From Sorex araneus (Eukaryota > Chordata > Mammalia > Eulipotyphla > Soricidae), in NCBI RefSeq assembly GCF_027595985.1, contig NC_073313.1:217002066-217066065 (forward strand): a stretch of 64,000 nt of DNA, given 5' to 3'. Below, in pieces: positions 12,201 through 23,900 of this stretch. How positions within the stretch are numbered: the first letter of the stretch is position 1; every line of letters starts with the position of its first letter. The notes under the pieces are model-generated. The model searched no databases. It saw only the letters and a program-made list of their open reading frames with translations, and was not told the origin of the DNA. Both the position numbers and the translations under genes were made by a program.

Positions 12201-12289
12201 TATTTTAATTTTTTCTGAGGACCCTCTACCCCCATGATTCATGATACATTTTATTCTGTAATATATTGGATGTGTAATATAATGGGATA

Positions 12290-12425
12290 AAAGTAGGTCT
12301 TGGGGTCCAATTGAACTGAAGCTGAACATAAGTTCCACTATTGACCCGATCCTTACAATCTCAATTACTTTATTTAAAAAGAGGCATTTTGTAAGAATTA
12401 ATTTAGAAAATGTTTAGTGTAGCAC
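12290..12425 (+). repeat. MIR relic
   Basis: The order of blocks matches MIR: a tRNA-derived front, TCAATTACTTTATTT, then GTAAGAATTAATTTAGAAAATG followed by GTGTAGCAC. Recognised from memory of the MIR consensus; highly diverged, as expected. Confidence 0.55.
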
Positions 12426-12429
12426 AGGG

Positions 12430-12690
12430 AATAGACCCTTGAAATGTCAGGAGAGAGAAATTACAGGATTACCAGACACCACAGACCCGCTTGTAATGAT
12501 ATGCCTTCTCATACAGACTGATGAGTCACTAATCATGTTCAGTACAGGTGATACCTCCCTCACCATGGAGTGCTTTTTCTCTCCCTTCAGCACTCTGGCT
12601 CTGAGGAAGTCTATTGACCCACCAAACTCCTCTGCACTCAGTCTTACTATAGGAAAGGAGTTTGAAAGAAGTTTTGGGAAAACTATGTTG
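12430..12690. other. Unidentified segment, open on both strands
   Basis: Frames of about 100 codons are open on + (12439-12753) and on - (12447-12737 and 12529-12831). I recognise no protein family in any of them. There is no start context, promoter or splice signal to support a gene. It may be an old mobile-element or gene fossil between two MIR relics. Confidence 0.3.
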
Positions 12691-12800
12691 TGCGGTAGAG
12701 CAAGCAGTAAATTCGGAGTCAGTAGATGTGGGATCAATAGAATTGTGATATGAAGTGAAGCAGTTTACTTCTCTGACCCGATTAATCTTCTGTGTATTGA
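12690..12800 (+). repeat. MIR relic
   Basis: GGAGTCAGTAGATGTGGGAT, then TTTACTTCTCTGACCC and TCTTCTGTGTATTGAA, follow the MIR core order (head, core, CTGTAAAATG region). Confidence 0.5.
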
Positions 12801-12804
12801 AGAA

Positions 12805-13405
12805 TTTAGTTGGAGAGAGTCTAGGACTCAATATATTAAATCTAACACCACTGCAGATATGTTAATATTCTAGTATAATCTGCAGGAATTATAGCTATCA
12901 TAGAAAGCAATATTTCCACTCATTCTTTATTCAGGTCCCAGATTATTTGGCCTACTGTCTTGCAGAAAACAACAAACAAAAAACAAGACAAAAACAATAA
13001 TCAATGGCTTCTGGAAATCTGCCTTCTTTGAGTTAAATAAGAGAAAACCCCTCAGCCTCAGTTACACCCAAGGCTACTACCACCTCCCTAAACTCTTCCA
13101 GCACCCCCATGGAACAGTACTGCCCTCACAGAGAAAGACTGCACAGTGGTGTTGTACACTAGTCGGGGTTTTAAGTAAGATTGGACTGTGTTACACAATA
13201 ATTGTTACCAGAACCTGACAAACAAATCCAAATGTTGTGATGAAAACTTGGTTCTTGAGCCCCACACTGAATGTCCTGCTCTATTAAGACTTAGTTTCTA
13301 TGACTATCTACTTCAGTGATTTGTCATGAGGAGTGTAACAGATGATATTTTCATACTGTCGGTACATAGCATCTGTTCTGCCAAAAGGAAATTTAAATCT
13401 AGTAT
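12805..13405. other. Intergenic, nothing recognised
   Basis: No exon or named repeat seen; an A-rich CAAACAAAAAACAAG patch lies near 12970. Confidence 0.4.
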
Positions 13406-13415
13406 TAGTTTTCAG

Positions 13416-13651
13416 GCTGGAGCGATAGCACAGTGGGTAGGGCGTTTGCCTTACAGGCGGCCGACCTGGGTTCGATTCCTCCATCCCTCTCGAAGAGCCT
13501 GGCAAGCTACCAAGAGTATCTCACCCGCACGGCAGAGCCTGGCAAGCTACCCGTGGCATATTTGATATGCCAAACACAGTAACAAGTCTCACAATGGAGA
13601 CATTACTGATGCCCACTCGAGCAAATTGATGAGCAATGGGGTGACAGTGAC
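13416..13651 (+). mobile_element. RTE-tailed SINE with short TSD
   Basis: It shares the tRNA-like head of the SOR SINE, then switches to a different body with two near-repeats (AGAGCCTGGCAAGCTACC twice, at 13494 and 13533). Next comes a hairpin GGCATATTTGATATGCC at 13556-13572, and the unit ends in GGGGTGACAGTGAC. There is no poly-A. The 10-base repeat TAGTTTTCAG (13406-13415 and 13652-13661) is a TSD. The 3' end resembles the RTE element at 63156-63536. Confidence 0.85.
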
Positions 13652-13719
13652 TAGTTTTCAGTCTTCATCAGCACTGTCCTTAGTGTAGTGTATGTCACAG
13701 CTGATCACATTGTTCTCCT

Positions 13720-13940
13720 TGAAACAATTTATTTTTCCCCTCCACTTTATTTAAACATTGTGGTTTGCAAAGTTGCTTGTGATGATTTGTTACAGGCATT
13801 CAGTAATCCAACACCAGTCCCACCACCACTGTCACCTTCCCTCCACCATTATCTCCATTATCTCCTAACCATGCCTAATGCCTGCCCCCACAAGCAGGCC
13901 CATAATAATTTATTTTATATTGCTTGTTACTATTAAATGG
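13720..13940 (-). mobile_element. L1-like 3' end, CCACCA-rich subfamily
   Basis: Same family as 21380-21655 and 57180-57400: a CCAACACCAGTCCCACCACC block, then GCCTGCCCCC and TTATTTTATATTGCTTGTTA. Confidence 0.5.
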
Positions 13941-13944
13941 CAAG

Positions 13945-14295
13945 GGAATGATGAAAAATATTGTAGTAAAGGACAGTTTGTGAAAATTGCTATATCTCAC
14001 CATGGGGACACTAAGTCCTTGCTTATCTGAGGGCTTACTCAGCTGATGCTGCATGTTAAGGCTTCTGTTTTTGTTAGTTGAGATTGGTCGAATCTCTTCT
14101 GAGTTGAAACAATTTATTAGCTTCTATTCTCAGAACACTCTTTCTTCCTCTCCTAGCTCCTCTATCTCTTCATCTTAGATTCTTTTTTCTGTATCTTTTT
14201 TACTTACCTCTAAATCAGGGCATAATGCATCAGGTTTCTCGGCCAGTTTTTACTGCAAGATCTTGTTCAGTCTCAGCATGTAAAAATCAAAATTT
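13945..14295. other. Intergenic, nothing recognised
   Basis: No exon or named repeat. Confidence 0.4.
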
Positions 14296-14297
14296 AG

Positions 14298-15005
14298 GGC
14301 CGAAGGGAGTAAAGACAAGTGCTGTGCACATAGCAACCATGTTTTGATTCCCAGGACTGCATATGGTTCTCTGAGCATGGAGCTCAGGAGTAAGCCCTGA
14401 GCACTGCTGGCTGTGATCCCAAAATACAAAACAAAAATAATCAAACACAAGTTTTACATCATCAGCAGAGAGCTCTTTTGTGAAATACAGAGTCATATGT
14501 ACATCTTTCCACACCACTTCTTTATTTGATTGAATAACAAGTAGATTTTCGGGGAGGGGGCCAAGGAGCAGTGCTCAAGGCTTATTCTTGACATGGATTC
14601 ATGAATCTCACGTGGCAGGGCTTGGAGGCCTATATGGGGTGTTAGTGGCCAAACTTGAGTTGGCTGCATGCAGGGCAAGCTCCCTACCTGCTATATTTAT
14701 TATTTAGTCCCCAATAAGCATATTAAACTTAACATGCTTCCAAACTGAAAATTCATATCCCTTTCTTGTTGAATGGCAATTTTACTTTCCAGTTTGCTTT
14801 CCTCCCTTTCTCTATCCCTTTATTTCTTCCTTTCTACTTTTGTCCCCACATCCAGCTCTGCTCAGGGCTTACTCCTGGCTCTTCATGCAAGGATCATTCC
14901 TGGTGGGGCTTGAAGAACCATATGGAGGTCAGGAATCGAACCCAGGTTGAGCACATGCAAGACAAATGCAATGAATGCCCTGCCTGCTATATTATCTCTT
15001 TGGCC
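14298..15005. mobile_element. Three old SOR-type SINEs
   Basis: A + strand copy at 14298-14435 and two - strand copies at about 14545-14715 and 14835-15005. The third keeps the GCTCAGGGCTTACTCCTGGC block and is the best preserved. Confidence 0.65.
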
Positions 15006-15336
15006 AACTTTTTAGTTCCGTGTACCAAAATTTTGGAATTATTTTAACCTCTTCTACATCAATAATCATGAATCAATTCTCTTTACTTTGGCTCTTATTT
15101 ATAAATATACCTACTATTATCTCCCTCTCTCCTGCTGAGTTCATGCAATTGTCATCTTCCACTGACCATAGAAGTAGTAGCTTTTTAACAAGTTTCTTTC
15201 ACTTTTCTCCATAGGAGCCTTTTTGTAGTATAAGGATAATTATGACAGGTTAGTTACTGCATTTGGGTTTTCTTGGAAGCTTAGTGAAGTAGAGTTTCCC
15301 AATTCAGGAGTTTTGTTGTTGTCTGTTTTATTTGTT

Positions 15337-15485
15337 TTGGGCCACATCTGGCAGTGCTCAGGGGTTACTCCGGGCTCTGTGCTCAGGAATCACTCCTGGC
15401 ATTCAGGAGACCATATGGGATGCCAGGGATCAAACCAGGTTGGCCATATGCATGGCAAATGCCCTACCCGTTATTGCTCCGGCCT
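15337..15485 (-). mobile_element. SOR SINE
   Basis: - strand copy from GGGCCACATCTGGCAGTGC to CTCCGGCC; moderately diverged. Confidence 0.8.
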
Positions 15486-15714
15486 CTATAATGGGTTTTG
15501 GTGAAGCGAAATCCAATGTGTGTAAAGTAATTGATAGCAAACACTCAGAATTTAAAGAAGACTTATAAGTGTAGTGCCGAGCAAGTCCTCAATACTTAAT
15601 AGTTTTATTTTTTACTGTTTTATGATAAAATGTGGAATGATACATGGTTAGGTTAGAGTTGACTTTGGTGACCTGTGAAGGTTTAAAGATGCAAAATAAT
15701 TTATTTTTTAAATT

Positions 15715-15840
15715 AAAAAAATTTTTATTAGGTCACTGTAAAATACAGTTACAAAGCTGATCATAGTCAAGTTTCAGTTATTCAGTGTTCCGACACCTAA
15801 CCCTCCACCAGTGTGCATTCCCACAACCAATGTCCCCAGC
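15715..15840 (-). mobile_element. L1 3' UTR fragment
   Basis: About 125 bp of the older L1 3' end: TACAGTTACAAAGCTGATCA, then TCCACCAGTGTGCATTCCC and AATGTCCCC on the + strand. GCGCAAAATAATTT follows and GCAAAATAATTTA precedes it, giving a TSD of about 12 bases (GCAAAATAATTT). Confidence 0.7.
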
Positions 15841-15954
15841 GCAAAATAATTTCTTTAGTCCTTTGTTTTTAAGTTCTCTTCTTGACTTGAAATACTATCT
15901 CTTTTCAACGGAAAGAAGTGGTTTTTTCTATTTTATTTTAGACTTAAAATACTG

Positions 15955-16570
15955 TTACTGATAGGGCTTCATGCATAACACTATCCCTTACCACACCCTC
16001 CGCCAGAGTGTCCACTTCCCTTTATCATTGGCCCATTGTCTGCCCTGACCTTAATACACTCCCTCCCCTCTCTGGTGGTAGCTTTGTACAAAACCGGTTC
16101 TCTGTGTTGTCTTTGAGTTTTTGTTACACCCCTACTATGTTTCTTTTTATTCTGCATGTGAAAGATGTCATTCTGTATCTGTCCCTCACCTTTGAACTAA
16201 CTTCAATCAGCATGCACCTTCCAGAGTCATCTACATAACAGCAAATTTTCATCTTGTCTTATAGCTAAGTAGTATTGTGTATATGTACTTTTCTTTTGTC
16301 TAATCATCTGTTCTCAGACACCTAGAGTGATTCTAGATTTTGGATATGGTGAGCTATGCTGCAGTAAACATAGGAGAGCAAATGTATTTTCCAAATTGAT
16401 TTTTTTCCTTGCTCTTGGGGGTAGGGTAACAAAAAACAAAGTTGCTGGTTCTTGTGCAACAACCATGATTCTTAATTTTTTGAGGAGTGTCTGTATGAGG
16501 ACCTGTTTTTCGAAAGGGGGAAATATTTCTATTTTAATTTATATCAGAACATTCAAACAAAAAATTTAAT
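15955..16570 (-). mobile_element. Old L1, ORF2 end plus 3' UTR
   Basis: Read on the - strand, 16570-16200 gives a broken but recognisable ORF2 C-terminus, and the 3' UTR continues to 15955. Many stops and frameshifts; older than the L1 at 10050. Confidence 0.65.
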
Positions 16571-16748
16571 GTGATACGGGAGACACGTTTTTATTAAGTG
16601 CAATCTCTTTATACATGTGTTTATTATACTTTGGGTCCAAGTTCATTGAACATTGCATGTAAAATGAAAAACTTTTTAAAAGAAAATTTTTTTAAAGTAA
16701 AAATAAAACTTTTTAAAGGAACCTGAACTCTCTCTAAGAAAACAACCA

Positions 16749-16925
16749 GGGTCTGGAGCGATAGTACAGCGAGTAGAGCATTTGCCTTGCACATGGCTGA
16801 CTCGGGCAATTTCCAGAATCCGATGTGGTCCCCTGAGCACCACCAAGAGTAATTCTGGATTACTTCTGAGCCAGTAGTAACCCTTGTGCATCGCCAGGTG
16901 TGAACTAAAGAGCAAAAAAAAAAAA

Positions 16926-16984
<59 letters not shown>

Positions 16985-16985
16985 A
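16749..16985 (+). mobile_element. SOR SINE with (GA)n-expanded tail
   Basis: Head to A tail at 16749-16934, then a pure GA repeat (about 16935-16981). The TSD AAGAAAACAACCA (16736-16748) matches AAGAAAACAATCA (16988-17000) and encloses the GA repeat. The microsatellite therefore grew out of the SINE tail. Confidence 0.9.
16935..16981 (+). repeat. (GA)n microsatellite
   Basis: About 23 uninterrupted GA units directly after the SINE's A tail. Confidence 0.95.
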
Positions 16986-17000
16986 TAAAGAAAACAATCA

Positions 17001-17439
17001 TCCTTTGTAAAATCAGAGCATTCAACAGTTAATACGTTTTGTAAATTTGCTTACACATTGCATTTTTGTGAAACTCTAATGCACCCTGCTATAGGCTCAA
17101 ACAGCTTTATTGATGGTAAAAATATAGGAGAGACAAAAGGAAATCTTTTAAACTCTTGGCAGTCACGGCAGAAAGTGAAAGGCAGAGAAGCGAGCAATTG
17201 CCAAGCGAGCTACTACCCCGGTTCGCCTGAACCGCAGAGCAGAAAACTCGGGTGTTAAAGCTTGGCAGGGCCCTTGCCTTGGCACTGAATCTGGAGCGAA
17301 GTCCAGTTCCGCCCCCTGGTTCACGGTCACAACCAAGGCGAGGAAATATCAGTACTTCCTCCAACTTAGTATTCAACTTCACCACCGCGGATGATTAATA
17401 AAGACTTAAACAGAACCTAGAAAAAGTCACTATTAAGAT
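17001..17439. other. DUSP19 upstream flank
   Basis: No named repeat. CpG content rises from about 17170 towards the DUSP19 promoter. Confidence 0.4.
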
Positions 17440-17729
17440 CTATGATGAGGAGACGCACATCGCAGTCAGCTGACCGGAAGCCGGAACAACTCCCCAATCG
17501 GAACTTGTGTCTCATCGGCCAATCAAACGTGCCTTTACATTGCGGCTGGCTGGGCAAACAAAGCCAACCGCGGCTGCTGGTGTCGCTGTCGCCGGGCGCG
17601 AGGGCGCGGTCCACGCGTCCCTGGGCACTGGTTAGCGCCCGGCACCTGTGCTGCAAGGGAGGCACGAGCGGTTCTGCCCCGACCTACGCTTTGGCAGTGC
17701 TTGTTTTCTTTCTCGACGGTGCTCATGTC
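17440..17729 (+). promoter_or_regulatory. DUSP19: DUSP19 CpG-rich promoter and 5' UTR
   Basis: CpG-rich segment before the DUSP19 start codon. Visible motifs are an ETS-type ACCGGAAG (17473-17480) and two CCAAT boxes (17494-17498 and 17519-17523), 25 bp apart, a typical NF-Y arrangement. I see no TATA box. The transcription start is probably downstream of the second CCAAT, around 17580-17640 (inference). Confidence 0.7.
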
Positions 17730-17799
17730 ATGCACTCCCTTAGCCAGGAGATCAGAGCCTTCTCCCGGGATAATCTCCGGAAGCAGTGTACCCGGGTGA
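17725..17799 (+). other. Short uORF overlapping the DUSP19 start
   Basis: An out-of-frame ATG lies 5 bases before the DUSP19 ATG and opens a 24-codon frame ending TGA at 17797-17799, inside the DUSP19 coding region. If used, it would compete with the true start. Confidence 0.5.
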
Positions 17800-17955
17800 C
17801 AACGGTAACTGGGAGGACGATGATAGAAACCTGGAAAGATGCCACCGTACAGGTGGTGGAAGAAGTAGAGCCCGGCGGTGGGGGCGGTTGTGGTTTCGTC
17901 CAGGACCTTAGTTTGGACTTGCAAGTTGGCGTGGTTAAGCCTTGGTTGCTCTTAG
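17730..17955 (+). CDS. DUSP19: DUSP19 coding exon 1
   Basis: 226 bases, MHSLSQEI to WLLLG. It ends CTCTTAG before the donor GTGAGT, leaving one base of a split Gly codon (phase 1). It contains a glycine run ([10 protein letters not shown]) one or two residues richer in Gly than the human protein as I recall it. Confidence 0.95.
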
Positions 17956-20900
17956 GTGAGTATATCGACTTGCCACCAAAACTTTTGAGTCCATTTAACG
18001 TTACTGCTTTCTCCCAGACCCCCCAGTGTCATAGTCTGCGGGGTAGTTGGTCTGCCGAAAAATTGCAGCGATTTTTTCCCTTTTTTTTTTTGGACATGGA
18101 ACTTCCATTAGCTAGTTAGAGATGTGTTTTCTCTACAATAGATCCATAAGAAGTTGTGTTTCATGTACTGTATTCTCACAGCACATAGCTCCTGGTCCTC
18201 AAACTTTAGAAAAGACTTCTTATTTTCCTGAATTCTCCGGAAAGTAATAGATGGATGTGAATCTTTAGAAACTTCAGAATAAGAAAAGCCAGGAAATATC
18301 ATTATTGCCTATTTTCAAGGGATCATTAAAAAGAGTGCATTCATTAGCCAAACATACAAGTGACAGGATTAAAGTTTTAAAAGTTAGGATTACCAGGGCT
18401 GGAGCGATAGCACAGCAAGTAGGGCGTTTGCCTTGCACGCGGCCGGCCTGTGTTCGATTCCCAGCATCCCATATGGTCCCCTGAGCACTGTCAGGGGTAG
18501 TTCCTGAGTGCAGAACCAGGAGTAATCCCTGTGCATCAGCGGTTGTGACCCAAAAGGAAAAAAAATTTTTTTTAAAAAAGTTAGTATTACTTGGGACCAG
18601 AGAGAAAGCTTGATGGCTGTGTTGCCTGCAGGAGGCCCAGGTTACAGTGGCATTGTGTGGACCCCCGGAATGACAACCTCCCACCCTTCAGCACAAAGCC
18701 AGGGAGTAGCATCCTGCGCTCACACCTTGAGCATCCCTGGGTGTGCCTCCCCTCAAAAATGTCAGTATTTGGAGGGGGTGAGGGAAGATATCTCAACTGG
18801 GCTGGAGCACCTGCTTCACTTGAGGGAGTCCCAACACCTCGCCCTCACCCTCTGACCTCCCCCACAAAATTAGTCTGTGGCTCCAAAACAGAACAAACCA
18901 AACCTTAAAATCTTGAGTCAAGTGCTTGTTTGCAGGTTCTGCCCTTACAAAACATACATAATTCATGCTTCCCCTGACCACTTCTGTCTATTTTGGAGTA
19001 TTTAGAAAACGGCTTTTCTTTCATAGTTATGAGTCTGAGGTTTTATTATTTCATGTACTATGGAAAATACTGATTCTTACACAAAGTGAATCCATAAATA
19101 CCCTAAGCAAAATTATAAAAATAAAAACCTCTATGTTGTTAAAAATATGGTTAGTTTTCTTAAATAGCCAAGAGTGTTTTCAAATACATTAATTAATTTT
19201 TATTTATACATATACTTGGAAAGATGGATAATTTGTCAATATGCAGCCAAGCTATTCTTGTCTGAACACTGAATTGGAAGTGGAAAAAGCCAGGTAACAG
19301 GCATCCAGGTTATAGCACCTAGTGGGACTAAACTCCGAACAACTCTGGATGTGGCCCAAACAAAAACCAAACAGAAAAGCCAGGTATTGTGTGCATCTAG
19401 AAAGGAGAGATTATCAGCACCTTTTTTACTTGTGGGGATGACATTTCAGGTTGACTACAGAATTTGCACAAGGCAGCACACCTAGGAAATAGCAGAAGTG
19501 AGCATCAAGGGGAAGTTTGATGGACACTTGCTCTCCATCATTTTAGAGTCCCCACAGAGTCCAGGTTTCTGTGCTCTAAAGTCTCCCATGAACTATTGAA
19601 AATCAGTTAATAGTTCCCAAAATGCCATCTATAAGACTGAAGCAATAGTATCTGCTTCTCTCCAAGGATTGTCTTGTGGGAAAAGTTTTGGAAACAAATC
19701 AACTGCAATTATTATGAGTTGTCACTGCACTGTGCATTCATGAATTGTTCCATGAGCTTTCTTTAAGTTAGTATCCCCAACTAGTGCCACCTAGTGAAAA
19801 ATTGGGTGGATCCTTAGCTAGAAGTCATCCAGGAGTGGTGCTCCATTGGAAATAAGCAAAGGAAATAAGCTCAGGCCAGTTGTTTTTGTTTTTTTTTCAA
19901 ATTGGGTGGCTTCAATTATAGTAATCATGGTTTAAAATAATTATGGTAGAAGTTTTAAAATATTATTTACCTTTTTGGGGTTTCTATGAAATATGCTTGT
20001 TATTTTGTTATCTAGATTTATCCAAAGAGATCATGAGATGTTTTCTCAGATTCAGTTTGGCATTCTTACTAGGAATGTAGGAGAGTTCTGGGAGGGATTC
20101 TGGGAGGAATTCATTTATGTTCTGTCTGGCCCAGGGAAAGGGGTGTTTTTTTCCGGTATCATCTCCTGAGAGGTAGCCTAGTTTTATGTTGGTTTTGTTT
20201 GAGGGCCACAACTGACAGTCTTAGGACTTTCTCCTGGCTCCGCACCCAGTGATTACTCCTAGTAGGCTCAGGGGACCATACATACGTGGTGTCAGGGATG
20301 GAACCTGGATCACACTTCATGTAAAACAAGCACCCTACCTACTGTACTGTCTCTCCAGCCCATAGATGGATCTTTTCTACTTAGTTAAAAGTACTTTATT
20401 TCTGAGGAGCCAGGGATGGCTACCTCTTAATTCTTCCACATGAATGATGAAGGGCTAGTTTCTCAACAGACTTAAGCTTCTTTCTGGAAGTAGGGGTTGC
20501 TTTTCTGTTGTTTGGAAGTGTTGCCCTCACCCCTTTAAAGAACACAACTTCAACCTAATACTACATGCAAGTTAAATTGTGTGTTGTGTAGTGAACAATA
20601 AAATGGAGGGCTGTAGGGGCTGGAGCGATAGCACAGCGGGTAGGGCGTTTGCCTTGCACGCGGCCAACCCGGGTTCGAATCCCAGCATCTCATATGGTCC
20701 CCTGAGCACCGCCAGGGGTAATTCCTGAGTGCAGAGCCAGGAGTAACCCCTGTGCATCGCCAGGTGTGACCCCAAAAAAAAAAAAAAATGGAGAGCTGTA
20801 AAGTGCAGGCTGTGTTGTTTAGTTAGTTTACAAAATCAGACAAGCCTACTTGCATTTCAAAAATCTTACATTTTCAAAAAGAAAATTGACTGGACTTCAA

Positions 20901-23900
20901 AAGACCTTGAATTATCTAACAGATGAAATGTCTTATTCAAGGAGATTTTCTTTTGTACTGCACTTTGAAAATTGTATTTTAAGGTCAAAAATTACTAAAC
21001 TACATAGGACACATCCCACCCATACTCTTAAAGAGTACCACACCACATTTGATTGGGTTCGAAGTAGGAGACAACTGATCTTAGGAAGAATTTATATATA
21101 TAATATAAATTATGCATATATATACATATATATATGCACACAAGTCTCAACCTTTTTTTTTTTTTTTTTTTTTTTCTTTTTGGGTCACACCCGGCGATGC
21201 ACAGGGGTTACTCCTGGCTCTGCACTCAGGAATCACCCCTGGCGGTGCTCAGGGGACCATATGGGATGCTGGGATTTGAACCTGGGTCGGCCGCGTGCAA
21301 GGCAAATGCCCTACCCGCTGTGCTATTGCTCCAGCCCCACAAGTCTCAACCTTTAACAACATGTCAGTGATCTCTTATAGAAGGGCGCTTAATGGTCCCT
21401 AGGTGAAATACAACAATCTTCACAATTTTTCCTCTAAGGATACTTTTTGTAACATATTCAGTTGTTTTTTCATAACAAACAATACAAAATATATTATTCC
21501 AGTTCTGCTTTGGGGCAGGGATTGGGGTTCGGGATGGACACATCCAAAATATGGTGGTGGGAAGGTGTAATGGTGGTGGGATTGGTGTTTGAATATTAAA
21601 TGTAATCAAACATGGTGAACTACTTTATAAATTTTTTTAAAAAAATTAAAAATTATTAAACTTTTCTGAAATACAACTTGGTTTATAAAAATAGAAAGTT
21701 CTAAGGGACTGGGGATCTATGAGTCCCTTGATAATCCTGGCTCTCAAGGATCTCTGATGGTAGGACTTGGGACACTATATGGTGTTAGAGATTGCACTTA
21801 GTTCGACTGTATGCAAATCAAGTGTTTTACCCTCTATACTATCTCTCTGGCCTAAAGGGAAAAAAAAATTAAGTGGTGAAGTATTTCAGGTATAGAGAAA
21901 TTGCAGACAGATACATAGCAAATAGTTACAATCTCCATAACCCAAATTTAACAAATACAAATATTGTAATAGGCTAGTGTTTAAAACTAAGCTGAAGATA
22001 AACTTGAGAAGCCTGTGGGCTTCTTATGAAGAGAATGTTGGCTAAGCAGGTAGCTGGCCTTTCAGCTACCTAAAATCACATAACAGAAGCCGGCCGATTA
22101 CCCAGATATCTAAGGTAAGAAAACTATCATTTGTTGAAATGGGACTTAATTCAGGACAGCAAACTGCTTGGAAAATGTAAATAATGAATGTCATATTTTT
22201 TTCTCTGTGTAACTCACTTTATTTGAACAATTCTGCTGAGTGAACTGGCTTATTGAATTTTAATTTTCAAGATGTGTGATACCTGGAAAGTGATTTTGAT
22301 AGGTATGATTAGTATAAGGTGCAGGTACATGAAATGTGGGTGGAATTCTGAAAACTGACAACATTGACTCTATTCTACTAGGTGTTCTCCAACCAGCTGG
22401 CACTGAGTTGTTTTGTGGGTGTCTCCTTTTTATATCCTTCTAAAAGTTATGAAAGAAAAGAGATTTTTATTGTGAAAAATACAAATGCCAGTGAGGTAAC
22501 TTAGTGACACAGCACCTGCATGCAGGAGTCATTGGGTTCTGTTCTTAGCAGTATAGAAACAAACAAATCAACTTGCAGAGATAAGATTCCTTGTAATCCC
22601 ATTGCTGTTATTGTGTCATAATCATCCTGTTTACTTTTAAGCATATGCATATTCTTTGCTTTTAGAAAAATGGTTGATGTTTTATAATTTACTCTTATCA
22701 TCTGATATACTGAGAATATATTTTGTGACATAAAGTGTCTTCAAGATTTCTAACTTCTGGGGCTGGAGCGATAGCACAGCGGGTAGGGCGTTTGCCTTGC
22801 ACGCGGCCGACCCGGGTTCGAATCCCAGCATCCTATATGGTCCCCTGAGCACCGCCAGGGGTGATTCCTGAGTGCATGAGCCAGGAGTGACCCCTGTGCA
22901 TCGCTGGGTGTGACCCAAAAAGCAAAAAGAAAAAAAAAAAAAAGATTTCTTACTTCTACTGGTTGTATTTATCATCACTTAATTATACCATCTTTTCTTC
23001 CATCAAGTATGTTGGACTTTTTTTGTTTTATTTTGTTTTGTTTCAAGTATCCTGTGACCTCATCTCTGCAACATCCAGGATGTATAGTACAAATTTCTAG
23101 AAGTGGAATTTTAAGGTATAAATAAAATGAATATTTTATTTTTTAAAATTTAATTTAATTTTTTATTTTTTGCTTTTTGGGTCATACCCAGCAATGCTCA
23201 GGGGTTACTCCTGGCTTTGCACTCAGGAATTACTCCTGGCAGTGCTTGGGGGACCATATGGGATTCCGGGGATCGAACCCGGGTTCGCCGCGTGCGAGGC
23301 AGATGCCCTACCTGCTGTGCTATCGTTCTGGCCCCATAAAATGAATATTTTAAATGTGTATGTTCAAATTGTTTTCCAGGCACTATTTTTCAAAAGTTAC
23401 CACCAGAATTGTTGAAAAAATTGGATTAAAAGACTGATTATTCTTACGTTTAAAGATTTGTGATTTATTTCTTCTAGGGTCACAAGATGCTGCTCATGAC
23501 TTGGATACACTGAGAAATCACAAGGTAAAACCAGTGCGTTGGGCTGGTACCATAAATGGGGAGTGTTTTCATTCAACATATAGGACTTAAGTTACTTACA
23601 TAGAATGGAACTCCCATAAAATTCACAGAAGATCTATCAAATGAGATTCTGCAGGCCATAAGAGAATGGTAAGATTTAGTAAAAAACAACAACAACAACA
23701 AAGAACAAAACCTCAATGAAATGAATACCTCACCAAAAAAAACAAACAAGAAAGATAAAAAAAGAAAGAAAAGCCAACTAAAACCAACTTTCTTTTTTTT
23801 TAAAAAAAAAAAAACCTATACATTTATTTACAGTTGGAAATAAAATTTAGGTATGCATTTTTGGTTTCTCTCCCCAAGGCAAGTAAACTAATTAACTGAT

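Noticed and set aside
1-17000. NCKAP1, expected upstream of DUSP19 by human gene order.
   Set aside because: No exon of it could be recognised on either strand; it is probably beyond the left edge.
16624-17025. 133-codon - strand frame.
   Set aside because: It is the reverse reading of a SINE and its GA repeat (Leu-Ser run).
17442-17729. N-terminal extension of DUSP19: the frame is open back to an ATG at 17442.
   Set aside because: The region contains the CCAAT and ETS promoter motifs and the added residues match no known DUSP19. GC-rich promoters are often free of stops.
20850-21356. 168-codon + strand frame.
   Set aside because: Most of it reads through TA-rich DNA, a T run and the - strand SINE at 21155-21337. 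The other SINE-derived frames ending in a repeated [11 protein letters not shown]-like text are the same artefact.
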